NCBI GenBank assembly: GCA_020852755.1
Contig: JADZAF010000257.1
Span: forward strand, 1-62,642
DNA length: 62,642 nucleotides
Source: Bryobacterales bacterium
GTDB lineage: Bacteria; Acidobacteriota; Terriglobia; Bryobacterales; Bryobacteraceae
Direction: 5' to 3'
The translations under genes and the position numbers were made by a program. Position 1 is the first letter of the stretch. The number at the start of each line of letters is the position of its first letter. Positions 25,577-34,817 of this stretch are shown here, piece after piece. The notes under the pieces were generated by a model. It made no database searches and had not been told where the DNA came from. It worked only from the letters and a program-made list of their open reading frames with translations.

Positions 25577-26164
25577 TTATACGGACAATGGCCCGGACAG
25601 CCGGTTGCGCTCGAACCAGCGCAGGCGCAGGATGCGCCGGGCAGAGGGCAGGGTGTGCTCTTCGTGACGCTTCGGCCGGGTCCGGATCCACGCGCCCGTG
25701 TCGCAAAAACTCTCGCAGACGTATTCCCTCCAGCGGCGCGTGCGGCGCCGGCGGTCCTCATCCGTCAGGTGCTGTTTCGCCAGTTCCGCCGACCAGCCCA
25801 GTTCTCCGGGAACGCCGCCCTCCAACTCGCTCCGCAGCAGTTCCTCGTACGAGCGGCGCGCCGGGTTGCCCTGCCGGCACCAGGCGAAGTGGTGCAGCTC
25901 GTGGAGCAGGATCCGGAACAGCTCGGAAGCATCGCCGGCCAGCGCGGCATCCAGCACGATCTCGCGCTGCCGTACGAAGGTGGCCGCGTGAACCGCCCGC
26001 CCGAGGCTGCCGCCGGAACGCAGCTTTCCGCGGCACACGTGCAGGTCCGGCTGGAAACGGACCCGGATCGGCCGGCCCTCGAGCTCGGGAAGTTTCGGTG
26101 ACAGGCTACATAACCCCCGAGCCCCGAACAGCAGGGGGCTGCGCAGCCTGTCACCGAATCCCAT
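25577..26164 (-). CDS. small SprT-like metallopeptidase-type protein (HExxH)
   Basis: 195 residues. ILLHELHHFAWC gives a HExxH zinc motif near residue 90, with further Glu/His residues downstream (WREYVCESFCDTGAW). It resembles SprT/WLM-like small metallopeptidases but has no specific name. The only normal start, ATG 26164, overlaps the rng stop by one base, and the first 24 residues or so are encoded by a palindromic repeat. The original start may therefore have been altered by insertion of that element. It could be cytoplasmic; there is no signal peptide. Confidence 0.65.
   Translation of the reverse strand: MGFGDRLRSPLLFGARGLCSLSPKLPELEGRPIRVRFQPDLHVCRGKLRSGGSLGRAVHAATFVRQREIVLDAALAGDASELFRILLHELHHFAWCRQGNPARRSYEELLRSELEGGVPGELGWSAELAKQHLTDEDRRRRTRRWREYVCESFCDTGAWIRTRPKRHEEHTLPSARRILRLRWFERNRLSGPLSV
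26094..26158. repeat. 65-bp palindrome with perfect 14-bp arms inside the start of the metallopeptidase-like gene
   Basis: TTCGGTGACAGGCT (26094-26107) is an exact reverse complement of 26145-26158. Inside, AGCCCC (26120-26125) pairs with GGGGCT (26135-26140). It begins 6 bases from the rng stop and codes for the N-terminus of the next protein. The GACAGGCT core recurs at 62541-62549. Confidence 0.75.
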
Positions 26165-28632
26165 CAGGCCAGATCGAATTTTTCCTGGTGCAGCTGCGCA
26201 TCGCTCTTCACGATCACGTTGCGCTTCAGGATCTCTTCCAGTTCCTGCAGGTAAGTGTTATCGGTGGATTTCAGGAGCCTGGCCACGTCCGGCGACACCC
26301 GTAGCATCACGTCCGGATCCTCCAGCGACGGGGCGATCTTGTGCGCCTCCTGCAGAATTTCCCCCACCACCGTCTGCGCGCTCTTCACATAGCCTGAGCC
26401 TTCGCAGTAGGGGCAGGGCGCGCAAAGGGTCCTCTCCAGGCTCTGTTTGACCCGCTTGCGGGTGATGGCCACCAGGCCGAAATCATTGAACTGCAGGATC
26501 TTGTACGGAGCGCGGTCCGATCGCATGGCCTCCTCGAGCGCCTGCATCACCTTCTGGCGGTTCTTGCGCTCGTCCATGTCGATGAAGTCCACCACGATGA
26601 TGCCGCCCAGATCGCGCAGCCGGATCTGGCGCACGATCTCCCGGATGGCGTCCGTGTTGGTCTTCACGATGGTGTCCTCCAGCCGGTTCGACTTGCCCAC
26701 GTACTTGCCGGTGTTGATGTCGATGGCCACCAGCGCTTCGGTCTGGTTGATCACGATGTATCCACCCGACTTCAGCCAGACCTTGGGCCGCAGCGCCTTC
26801 TCCAGCTCCGGCGTCACGCCGAAAGCGTCGAAAACCGGCGTGGGCCGCGTGTACAGCTTCACCCGGTTTACCAGGGCCGGCTGGAAGCGCTGCACGAACC
26901 CCAGAATGCTCTCGTAGACCTCTTCATTGTCGGTCCAGATGGTCTTGAAGGTGGAGGTCAACTGGTCCCGCAGCACGCGCTCCACCACGCTCAGGTCATG
27001 GTGGATCAGGGCCGGGCCCTTCTTCTTCTCGGCCTTCTGCCGCAGGTCGAGCCAGAGATTGTAGAGGAACAGCATGTCGGCGCGCAGTTCCTCTTCCGTC
27101 TTCCCTTCCCCCGCGGTGCGCACGATGTAGCCGCCCGGGATGCCCGCGCGGTTGGCTTGCAGGATCCGCTTCAACCGCATGCGTTCCTCGTCGGTCGGGA
27201 TCTTGCGCGAGACGCCGATGTGATCCACCGTGGGCATGTACACCAGGTAGCGGCCGGGCAGGGCGATGTGCGAGGTGATGCGGGCGCCCTTCTGGCCCAG
27301 CGGCTCCTTGGCGACCTGAACGATGATTTCCTGCCCTTCCCTCAGCAGGTCCGAGATGGACGGCTGGGCCCCTTTCTCGGGGCGCGACACGGTGCGCTGC
27401 TCGGCCGGTTTCACCTCCGGCCGCTGCGGGGGACGGGGCTCCTCCCCTCCGCGCATCTTCCTGCGCATGCGCCGCGAGGTGCGGTGCAGGTAGCGGGAGC
27501 CTTGTTCGCGCAGCGCCGCGGTCAGGCTGGTCGGCATGCGGGCCGGCTCGGGACCTTCCTCGGCTTCCACCGGTTCCACTTCTCCGGTCTCCACCGCCGG
27601 TCCGTTTTCCCCCGCGGCTTCGGAGACGGCGGCCGGCTCGGTGTCCGCGCCAGGCTCGCCCTCCTCGGCCCCTTCGGCCTCCGCCCGCGCTCCGGACGCC
27701 TCGGCGGCGGCCGGCTCCACCGGCGTTTCCTCCCCGGCCGCGGACGCGGCTTCCTCGGCCTCGTACACTTCGGCCGCCAGCTCGATTGGCTCCTCCGCCG
27801 GCGTCACGTCGTCCAGCGGAGTGGGAAAGACAGGCGGAGCCTGCTCTTCCTGAGCCGCGGCCGGCTCAGCCGCCGGAGCGGCTTCCTGTTCCACTTCGGG
27901 CAGTGCCGCCTCGGCCTCTTCGCCCGCCGGCTCGCCGGCCTCAGCCCTCTCCTCGGCCGCGGCTCTGGATTCCGGTTCGGGCTCGGCCGCCTCCGGGTAT
28001 TCCCCCAGCACCGGACCCTGTTCCACCTCGGCTTCGATCTCGTCTTCCGCCACTCCACGGTACTTCGCCAGTGACTCGCCGGGGAGCACCGGGAATTCGC
28101 GCTCCTCCTGCCCGTTCTCCACGACCACGGGCGCGGGCGGCGCCGGAGCCGCGTACTTGGATTCGGGGAAACCGCGTCCGCGCGTGCGCCGCCGGCGGCC
28201 GCGTCCCTTGCGCCGGTCGTCCAGCGCGAAGGCGGGTGGCGCCGCTGCCTCCGTCCGGGCAGGCGCGGGCGGCACGGGCGCGGGCGCCGGCGCCTCGGCG
28301 GCCGGAGCCGCTTCGGGTTCCGCCGGCACAGGCGGCGGCCCGCCTTTCTCCAGTCGAAGCACCTTGTCTTCGACGCTGCTCACGATCTTGTCGTATTCCT
28401 CGTTGTCCTCGAAGAAGTCCGACACGTAGAGAAACGCATCCCGGTCCAGACCGATGTCCACGAAAGCCGACTGCATGCCGGGCAGCACCCGGGTAACCCG
28501 GCCCTTGTGAATGCTTCCGGCCAGCGAGTACTCGTTCTCCCGCTCGAAGTAAACCTCGACCAGTTGATCGTCTTCGAGAACCGCCACTTTGGTCTCGTGG
28601 CGGTTGGAAGAGATCACCAACTCCTTTGTCAT
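26164..28632 (-). CDS. rng: ribonuclease E/G with a long acidic insertion in its S1 domain
   Basis: 822 residues against about 490 for RNase G. It cuts single-stranded RNA for rRNA and mRNA processing. The N-terminus (TKELVISSNRHETKVAVLED) and the first half of the S1 domain run to about residue 95. A roughly 330-residue Glu/Ala/Pro-rich insertion follows, and S1 resumes at EGQEIIVQVAKEPLGQKGAR. Catalytic Asp residues lie in VVDFIDMDERKNR, and the zinc link is CAPCPYCEG. The start is ATG 28632 with GGGAGA upstream. It follows the cell-shape genes, as rng often does. Confidence 0.93.
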   Translation of the reverse strand: MTKELVISSNRHETKVAVLEDDQLVEVYFERENEYSLAGSIHKGRVTRVLPGMQSAFVDIGLDRDAFLYVSDFFEDNEEYDKIVSSVEDKVLRLEKGGPPPVPAEPEAAPAAEAPAPAPVPPAPARTEAAAPPAFALDDRRKGRGRRRRTRGRGFPESKYAAPAPPAPVVVENGQEEREFPVLPGESLAKYRGVAEDEIEAEVEQGPVLGEYPEAAEPEPESRAAAEERAEAGEPAGEEAEAALPEVEQEAAPAAEPAAAQEEQAPPVFPTPLDDVTPAEEPIELAAEVYEAEEAASAAGEETPVEPAAAEASGARAEAEGAEEGEPGADTEPAAVSEAAGENGPAVETGEVEPVEAEEGPEPARMPTSLTAALREQGSRYLHRTSRRMRRKMRGGEEPRPPQRPEVKPAEQRTVSRPEKGAQPSISDLLREGQEIIVQVAKEPLGQKGARITSHIALPGRYLVYMPTVDHIGVSRKIPTDEERMRLKRILQANRAGIPGGYIVRTAGEGKTEEELRADMLFLYNLWLDLRQKAEKKKGPALIHHDLSVVERVLRDQLTSTFKTIWTDNEEVYESILGFVQRFQPALVNRVKLYTRPTPVFDAFGVTPELEKALRPKVWLKSGGYIVINQTEALVAIDINTGKYVGKSNRLEDTIVKTNTDAIREIVRQIRLRDLGGIIVVDFIDMDERKNRQKVMQALEEAMRSDRAPYKILQFNDFGLVAITRKRVKQSLERTLCAPCPYCEGSGYVKSAQTVVGEILQEAHKIAPSLEDPDVMLRVSPDVARLLKSTDNTYLQELEEILKRNVIVKSDAQLHQEKFDLA

Positions 28633-28944
28633 GAAATATCTCCCTTGGCCTGGCTCCGCAGGCCCCCAGGGGAGGAAGAGTGGATACCGAGCGTGGGCTT
28701 CTTCGCTCTGACCCTCCGGCATCACCCGCAGGATCAGTCAGAACTGCTGTTTCTCAAAGAAAAATCTCACGCAAACCGGGCCGGTGGAGCAACTGATCTC
28801 AAACACCGGCGCGCCGGCCGGGAACCACGCTCACCTCGAGGGTCGCGCCTCGCTTCCCCCGGGAGCTACTGATCCGGCTCCCAAACAATCTTGTTCGCTA
28901 CAACCTTCAAACACTGCCCGGCCGGCCTGACAACCGGCCCGCGC
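28633..28944 (-). other. 312-base intergenic stretch between rodA and rng
   Basis: No gene is seen. On the minus strand GGCCGG/CCGGCC (28920-28939, 8-base loop) lies just after the rodA stop and may weakly end transcription. The rng ribosome-binding site is at its other end. A promoter for rng is likely here, but no clear -35/-10 pair was found. Confidence 0.5.
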
Positions 28945-30036
28945 TCAATTCACGAAACGCCGCAATCGCACATTGTTCACCAGCCCCAGCATCATGAAGG
29001 TCGTAAGAGTGCTGGAGCCGCCGGAACTCATCAGCGGCAATGGGATGCCGGTCACCGGCATCCGTCCCACCACCATCCCCACGTTCACCAGCATGTGAAA
29101 CAGCAGGAGACAGCAGATTCCCATACAAATATACATTCCGGCCCGGTCGGGCGCCGTCTGGGCGTTCTGCACAATCTGCATCAGCAGGACGAAATACAGC
29201 GCCAGAACCGCCACCACACCCACGAAACCGTGTTCCTCCGCAAACGCCGAAAAGATGAAATCCGTGTGCGGAACCGGAAGAAACCGCAACTGGGTTTGCG
29301 ATCCCCGCGTGACCCCTTTGCCCCAGATACCGCCTGAACCCACGGCGATCTTGGACTGGATCATCTGGTAACCACTGCCGCGCGGATCGCGCTCCGGGTC
29401 CAGAAAGCTCACCAGCCGGGCTTTCTGATAATCTTTCAAAACAAACCAGCCGAATGGAAGGAGCAGCACCGTGACCAGAACAATGGTCACCGCATATCTC
29501 ATCGGAAGACCCGCCAGGAAAACCCCCGCCGCCAGAATCGGTACATACGTGAGCGACGTGCCCAAATCGGGCTGCCGCATCACCAGCAGCATGGGGAGGC
29601 CGACCAGTCCCCCAAGCTTCAACAATTCGCTCGCATCCGGCCGCTCGCTCCGCAACTCGGTCAAGTAACGGGCTACTAACAATATTAGCACCAGCTTGAA
29701 AAACTCCGACACCTGGAAATGAAAGCCTCCCGGCAGCGGCATCCAGCGCCGGCTGCCGAAAGCCTGCTTGCCGACCAGGAAGATGCCTACCAGCAGCACG
29801 ACCGAGAGAATATACAGCGCCGGCACCTGGCCCATCAGCGAGTGATAATCGATCGCGGTCATGATCCACATCAGCAGCAGGCCGCCCGCCACGAAAATGA
29901 TCTGCTTCCACCACGCGTCTTCCCACTGCGTGCCGTGGGTGGCGCTGTAAATCTGCAGGATTCCGACGCAGGAGATGGCCGACGCGATCACGATCAGCGG
30001 CCAGTCCATGTCTCGAAGGGATAGGTAATGAGCCAT
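28945..30036 (-). CDS. rodA: rod-shape-determining glycosyltransferase RodA
   Basis: 363 residues of the SEDS family, about ten transmembrane helices. RodA polymerises lipid II into glycan strands during side-wall growth, paired with penicillin-binding protein 2. Typical segments are YSATHGTQW near the N-terminus, WMPLPGGFHFQVSEFFKL, and TDFIFSAFAEEHGFVG plus GIPLPLMSSGGSSTL near the C-terminus. It follows mrdA by 6 bases at the end of the mreBCD-mrdA-rodA cluster. Confidence 0.95.
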   Translation of the reverse strand: MAHYLSLRDMDWPLIVIASAISCVGILQIYSATHGTQWEDAWWKQIIFVAGGLLLMWIMTAIDYHSLMGQVPALYILSVVLLVGIFLVGKQAFGSRRWMPLPGGFHFQVSEFFKLVLILLVARYLTELRSERPDASELLKLGGLVGLPMLLVMRQPDLGTSLTYVPILAAGVFLAGLPMRYAVTIVLVTVLLLPFGWFVLKDYQKARLVSFLDPERDPRGSGYQMIQSKIAVGSGGIWGKGVTRGSQTQLRFLPVPHTDFIFSAFAEEHGFVGVVAVLALYFVLLMQIVQNAQTAPDRAGMYICMGICCLLLFHMLVNVGMVVGRMPVTGIPLPLMSSGGSSTLTTFMMLGLVNNVRLRRFVN

Positions 30037-30042
30037 ACGTAA

Positions 30043-31956
30043 TCAGGGCGCCGGGGGCCGCGGATCCGCCGAGAGCGGGCGGGCGTTGCCGGGACCCAGC
30101 GCAATCACCGGCGGCTTGGGCCGTTGTTGGGAAACCGTGCGCGCTTTCTTGTCGAAATAGGCCTTGATCACGTCGCGCACGATCGGCCCCGCCAGGTAGC
30201 CGTGCTCGCCGTTTTCGAACAGGGCGGTGACCACGATCTCCGGATTATGCCGGGGAGCGAACCCGATGAACCAGGCATTGTCCTTCAGGTGCGCGGCCGT
30301 CTTGCCCTGCAGGAACTGGTTGGAAGCCAGTTGCGAGGTGCCGGTCTTGCCGCACACTTCGATGCCCGGGATGCGCGCCCGGCCGCCCGTGCCGCCGTCG
30401 TTGACCACCGCGTACATCCCATCCACCACCGCCTGCACGTGTTCCGGCGTCAGCGACCACCGGTTGGGAGGCGGCAGCTTGGCGTCCTTCACCAGGTGCG
30501 GCCGGTGCCACACCCCGCTCAGGGCCATGCCCCCTTCGGCCGCCGCCAGCTGCAGCGGTGAAACCGTGAGAGCCCCCTGGCCGATGGCCACCGAAATCGT
30601 CTCTCCCGGATACCACTTCTGCCGGAAATTCCTGGCCTTCCAGCGGGTGGACGGCACCACCCCCTCGGTTTCGTGCGGCAGGTCGATCCCCGTCCGGCGT
30701 CCCAGGCCGGCCATTTCCGAGTAGAACGCGATCTTGTCGATGCCGATGCGGTTGCCGATGGTGTAGAAGTACACGTCGCAGGACTGCGCTATGCCTTTGT
30801 GCAGGCTCACCGTCCCGTGGCCTTTCTTCTCCCAGCATTTGAAGTAGCGCCCGTAGAAACTGGCCCCGCCGCCGCAGCGCACGCTGAATTCCTCATCGAC
30901 GCTTCCATCCTGCAGCGCGGCGATGGCGACAATCGGCTTGAAGGTCGATCCCGGCGCCAGCTGGGCCTGGATGGCGCGGTTCAGCAGCGGCTTGTCCGGG
31001 TTGCTGGTCAGGTCCTTCCAGTCGGCCGCCTTGATGCGCACGGCGAACTTGTTGGGATCGAAAGTGGGCCGGCTCACCATGGCCAGCACCTCGCCGGTGC
31101 GGGGGTCCAGGGCCACCACCGCACCCTTCCTGCCCTCCATGGCCAGTTCCGCCACGGCCTGCAGATCGAGATCCAGCGTGAGCTGCAGGTTCCTCCCCGG
31201 CCGGGCTTCCTTGATGCCCAGCACTTCGCGCTCCCGGCCCCGGTTGTCCACCACCACCTGGCGTTCTCCGTCCACGCCCATCAGCCGCTCGTTGTACTGG
31301 CGCTCGATGCCGAACTTGCCCACCACGTCGCCCGGATCGTAGCGGGCGAATTCGGGAGTATCCAGCTCGGCCTCGCTGACCTCGCCCGTGTACCCGATCA
31401 CGTGGGCCGCAAATCCGTTCTGCGGGTAGAGCCGTTTCTGTGCGTGGATGATCTCCAGCTCGGGGAAGAACTCGGGGTCGCGATGCGCCTCGACGAAGGC
31501 CAGGTCGGCCGGGGTCAGCTCCTCCTTGATGACGATGGGCTCGTATTTCGGCCGATTGCTGTAGCGGTCCACCCGGGTTTTCAGGTCCTGGTAGTCCAGG
31601 TTCAGGCCGGCCGCGATTTCCTTCAGGTGCTCGAGTTTCAGATTCTCGCGCGACAGGATCAGGCTGAACGAGGAGTGGTTATCCACCAGCACCCGGCCGT
31701 CGCGATCCAGAATCTTGCCCCGGGGCGCCAGGATCGGCAGCGATTTGATCCGGTTGCGCTCGGCGCGCTCGTTGTAGAACTCCGGGTTCTGCACCTGCAG
31801 GTCCCAGAAAGCGGTAATCAGGAACAGGAATACGCCCACGACCAGATACTGGATGAACGCGATCTTGGTGGAGGCGAACTTCGGATCGTCCCGCAGCACC
31901 GGTTTGGATGGAACCTGCTGCGATTCCAGATCGGGCTCGACCGGAAGCTGGCTCAC
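30043..31956 (-). CDS. mrdA: penicillin-binding protein 2 (transpeptidase)
   Basis: 637 residues: one transmembrane helix near 32-50, a pedestal/dimerisation domain, then the transpeptidase domain. Active-site motifs are SxxK in APGSTFKPIVAIAAL, the SxD motif in AQSCDVYFY, and KTG in CGKTGTSQL. It cross-links side-wall peptidoglycan together with RodA. Start is GTG 31956, close after mreD. A Pro-rich C-terminal tail ends the protein. Confidence 0.95.
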   Translation of the reverse strand: MSQLPVEPDLESQQVPSKPVLRDDPKFASTKIAFIQYLVVGVFLFLITAFWDLQVQNPEFYNERAERNRIKSLPILAPRGKILDRDGRVLVDNHSSFSLILSRENLKLEHLKEIAAGLNLDYQDLKTRVDRYSNRPKYEPIVIKEELTPADLAFVEAHRDPEFFPELEIIHAQKRLYPQNGFAAHVIGYTGEVSEAELDTPEFARYDPGDVVGKFGIERQYNERLMGVDGERQVVVDNRGREREVLGIKEARPGRNLQLTLDLDLQAVAELAMEGRKGAVVALDPRTGEVLAMVSRPTFDPNKFAVRIKAADWKDLTSNPDKPLLNRAIQAQLAPGSTFKPIVAIAALQDGSVDEEFSVRCGGGASFYGRYFKCWEKKGHGTVSLHKGIAQSCDVYFYTIGNRIGIDKIAFYSEMAGLGRRTGIDLPHETEGVVPSTRWKARNFRQKWYPGETISVAIGQGALTVSPLQLAAAEGGMALSGVWHRPHLVKDAKLPPPNRWSLTPEHVQAVVDGMYAVVNDGGTGGRARIPGIEVCGKTGTSQLASNQFLQGKTAAHLKDNAWFIGFAPRHNPEIVVTALFENGEHGYLAGPIVRDVIKAYFDKKARTVSQQRPKPPVIALGPGNARPLSADPRPPAP

Positions 31957-31970
31957 GTGGGAGGGCCTTC

Positions 31971-32504
31971 TTAACCTCTCTCTCTCAGTTTATCCAAAAA
32001 ATGAAACAGGGAAACCGCCACGATGGCATTTAACAGCCCCACAACCAGGGTATTTTGCACCTCAAACCGGACCTCGAAGCCCAGTAATCCGCGTGACAGT
32101 ACCCAATAAAAAAACTGGTGGAACACAAAGAAGAAAAAACCCAGGGCCAGGCGGATGAAGGGATGCTCCACGTCGAAGCGCATCCCCACCGAGGCGGCGA
32201 AATACCCTACCAGCGTCTTGACGATCCCGAACATGCCCAGGGGGTTGCGGGACAGCGAGTCCTGGGCCAGCCCGATCAGAGCGCCGATCATCAGGCCGCT
32301 CACCTGGCGGCGCCGCATGAGCGCAAAGTACACCGTAACCAGCAGCGGCATCTCCAGGAATGCCAGGAACTCGAAAAACAGCGGCACGTAAACCTGGAAC
32401 AGGATGGCGGCCAGCGGCACCGCCACCATCACCCAGGCGCGGAAATGGGCAATCTCCTTCTCCCGCTGGTTGCTGAGAAGGAGCCGGTCGCTGCTGTAGT
32501 TCAT
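31971..32504 (-). CDS. mreD: rod-shape-determining protein MreD
   Basis: 177 residues with five or six hydrophobic segments and few conserved residues, as usual for MreD, a membrane partner of MreC in the elongasome. FALMRRRQVSGLMIGALIGL followed by QDSLSRNPLGMFG is the recognisable part. Its start overlaps the mreC stop by 4 bases, and position in the cluster supports the call. Confidence 0.88.
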   Translation of the reverse strand: MNYSSDRLLLSNQREKEIAHFRAWVMVAVPLAAILFQVYVPLFFEFLAFLEMPLLVTVYFALMRRRQVSGLMIGALIGLAQDSLSRNPLGMFGIVKTLVGYFAASVGMRFDVEHPFIRLALGFFFFVFHQFFYWVLSRGLLGFEVRFEVQNTLVVGLLNAIVAVSLFHFLDKLRERG

Positions 32505-33664
32505 GGAATGGGCTTCGCGGGCGAAGCGGGAGATGCCTGCGGTTTGGCCGCGGGGGGCGGCGCCTCCGGCGATGGGGCCGGCTGGGAACCCGGACCCGGC
32601 GGCTGCCGGCCGGGCGCGCCGGCCTGCGGCGGCCCCGCGGCGGGATCCAGGTTGAAGTCCGGAGGCCGTGAGCCGGGCAGCCCCTCGCCGAACTTGTGGC
32701 CTTGCGCCGCTCCGACCTTCTGGTAGTGTTCCCTCAGCCGGTCGGCGTCGGTCAGGATGCCTTGTGGAGCCGGCGGGGCATTGGGATCCGCCGGAACCGG
32801 CGGCCCCAGATACACCTCGGTGCTGGCGGTCTGCGCCTCGGGAATCTCCTGGTGCACGCCCTGCATCACGATCAGCACCTCTTCCAAACCGTGTCGCAGG
32901 GCGCCCGGCTCCACCGAGATTTCCTTAAACTGGCCGCCGTCCCGCACCGCCGTCACCCGCCCCGCGGGAGTGCCTTTCGGGAAGACGCGGTCGTCACCGG
33001 ATGTAAAGAACAGCTCGCCAACCTCCACTTTCTCCTCGTTCTGCACGTAGTCCACTTTGCAGTTGGCGAAACCTACTCCTTTCAGGGTCCCTCGCACGCG
33101 GTTCTTCTGCGAGATCACTCCGGCCGCGAAGGTCGGATCCGAGACCAGCAGGACCTGGGAGGCGGTGGGAAACGCCGCCAGAACCTTGCCCACGATGCCG
33201 TCGGGAGTGATGACAGCCATGCCTTTCCGCACTCCGGCGCCGGCGCCGCGGTCCACGAAAATTACCCGCGAATTGGCTCCCGCTCCCGTTCCGATCACCC
33301 GCGCCGCCAGAGTGCGCGAAGGATTCTGAGTCTGAAACCTGGCCAGCGCCTGCGCCCGGTCCGCCGTAGCCAGCTCGTTGCGGAGGAACTGGTTCTCCAG
33401 TTTCAGCCGCCCCAGCTCCTCTTTCATCCGCAGGTTCTGCTGCCGCGCATCGCGCAGCAGGAAATACTCCCCCAGGAAGCCGGAAACGCCGCTGCGCACG
33501 CTCTCCACAAGGCGGGCCGCCGGAGTCACCGCTGTCACCGCCCAGACACGGATGATGCGCACGTCCTGGTTGTTCTTCACCTGGTAGGCGAGCAGCACCA
33601 GTTGGGCCAGAATCACCAGCACCAGGGCGGTGATGTTCCGGTACCGGTTCAGCAGTGAGTCCAT
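32501..33664 (-). CDS. mreC: rod-shape-determining protein MreC
   Basis: 387 residues: one membrane helix at about 12-28, a coiled coil to about 105, and the twin beta-barrel periplasmic domain, with VIGTGAGANSRVIFVDRGAG and GMAVITPDGIVGKV as clear family stretches. MreC links MreB to penicillin-binding protein 2. The last 110 or so residues are an extra Pro/Gly/Ala-rich tail, longer than in most MreC proteins. Confidence 0.93.
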   Translation of the reverse strand: MDSLLNRYRNITALVLVILAQLVLLAYQVKNNQDVRIIRVWAVTAVTPAARLVESVRSGVSGFLGEYFLLRDARQQNLRMKEELGRLKLENQFLRNELATADRAQALARFQTQNPSRTLAARVIGTGAGANSRVIFVDRGAGAGVRKGMAVITPDGIVGKVLAAFPTASQVLLVSDPTFAAGVISQKNRVRGTLKGVGFANCKVDYVQNEEKVEVGELFFTSGDDRVFPKGTPAGRVTAVRDGGQFKEISVEPGALRHGLEEVLIVMQGVHQEIPEAQTASTEVYLGPPVPADPNAPPAPQGILTDADRLREHYQKVGAAQGHKFGEGLPGSRPPDFNLDPAAGPPQAGAPGRQPPGPGSQPAPSPEAPPPAAKPQASPASPAKPIP

Positions 33665-33704
33665 CTCTCCGGCGCCTCTCGGAATCCTGCCCGTCGCGCC
33701 ACGT

Positions 33705-34730
33705 TTACTCGATCGAAATCTTTCGGAGCAGCTTGAAATCGCTGAGCATCTTGCCTGTGCCCAAAACCACCGAGGCCAGCGGGTCGTCGGCGATCGAAAC
33801 GGGCAGGCCGGTCTCCTCGCGGATGCGCTTGTCCAGATTCTTCAGCAGCGCTCCCCCTCCGGTCAGTACGATGCCCCGGTCGCTGATGTCGGCGCTCAAC
33901 TCGGGCGGCGTGCGCTCCAGCGCCACCCGGATGGCGTTCATGATGGTGGCCACGCACTCCGACAGCGACTCGCGGATCTCGCTGTCGTCCACCGTGATCG
34001 TCTTCGGCACTCCCTCGATCAGGTTCCTTCCCTTGATCTCCATCGTCAGCGGCTTGTCCAGCGGATAGGCCGATCCGATTTCCATCTTGATCTGCTCGGC
34101 CGTGCGCTCCCCGATCAGCAGGTTGTACTTGCGCTTCAGAAACTGCATGATGGCGTCGTCCATCTGGTTCCCGGCCAGCCGCACCGAGCGCGAGTAGACG
34201 ATGCCGGACAGCGAGATGACCGCCACATCCGTGGTGCCGCCGCCGATATCCACGATCATGTTGCCGGAAGGTTCCGTGATCGGCAGCCCCGCTCCGATGG
34301 CCGCCACCATGGCCTGCTCCACCAGGTGCACCTCGCTGGCCTTGGCCCGGTACGCCGAGTCCACCACCGCCCGCTTCTCCACCTGGGTGATCTCGCTGGG
34401 CACCCCGATCACGATGCGCGGGTGCACCAGCATTTTGCGGTTGTGCGCTTTCTGGATGAAGTAGTTGAGCATCCGCTCGGTGACTTTGAAGTCGGCGATG
34501 ACGCCGTCCTTGAGCGGCTTGATGGCCACGATATTGCCGGGCGTGCGCCCCAGCATCTCCTTGGCTTCCTTGCCCACCGCTTCGACTTCCCCGGTGTTCT
34601 TGTTGATTGCGACGATGGAAGGCTCGTTCACCACAACGCCTTTGCTGCGCGCGTAAACGAGCGTGTTTGCCGTTCCGAGATCAATAGCGAGGTCGGACGA
34701 GAATAGGCTGAATAGGGAGCGAAAATTCAT
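33705..34730 (-). CDS. mreB: actin-like cell-shape protein MreB
   Basis: 341 residues, standard. MreB forms membrane-bound filaments that guide side-wall synthesis. Phosphate-1 motif DLGTANTLVY, phosphate-2 region DIGGGTTDVAVISL and adenosine motif LTGGGALLKNLD are all present. It heads the mreB-mreC-mreD-mrdA-rodA cluster; a TATGAT box 58 bases upstream probably drives it. Confidence 0.96.
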   Translation of the reverse strand: MNFRSLFSLFSSDLAIDLGTANTLVYARSKGVVVNEPSIVAINKNTGEVEAVGKEAKEMLGRTPGNIVAIKPLKDGVIADFKVTERMLNYFIQKAHNRKMLVHPRIVIGVPSEITQVEKRAVVDSAYRAKASEVHLVEQAMVAAIGAGLPITEPSGNMIVDIGGGTTDVAVISLSGIVYSRSVRLAGNQMDDAIMQFLKRKYNLLIGERTAEQIKMEIGSAYPLDKPLTMEIKGRNLIEGVPKTITVDDSEIRESLSECVATIMNAIRVALERTPPELSADISDRGIVLTGGGALLKNLDKRIREETGLPVSIADDPLASVVLGTGKMLSDFKLLRKISIE

Positions 34731-34787
34731 TGGCGGAGGATCACACTTTCCTAGGGAGAGCCGTGCGATGGATTCCCTCTGAATCGT

Positions 34788-34793
34788 ATCATA
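34788..34793 (-). promoter_or_regulatory. probable -10 box (TATGAT) for the mreB cluster
   Basis: On the minus strand TATGAT lies 58 bases before the mreB start; TCCATT sits 17 bases further upstream as a poor -35 candidate. This is the only good -10 match in the 87-base gap. Confidence 0.4.
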
Positions 34794-34817
34794 GGGTATC
34801 CGCCGCAGGCAATGGAA

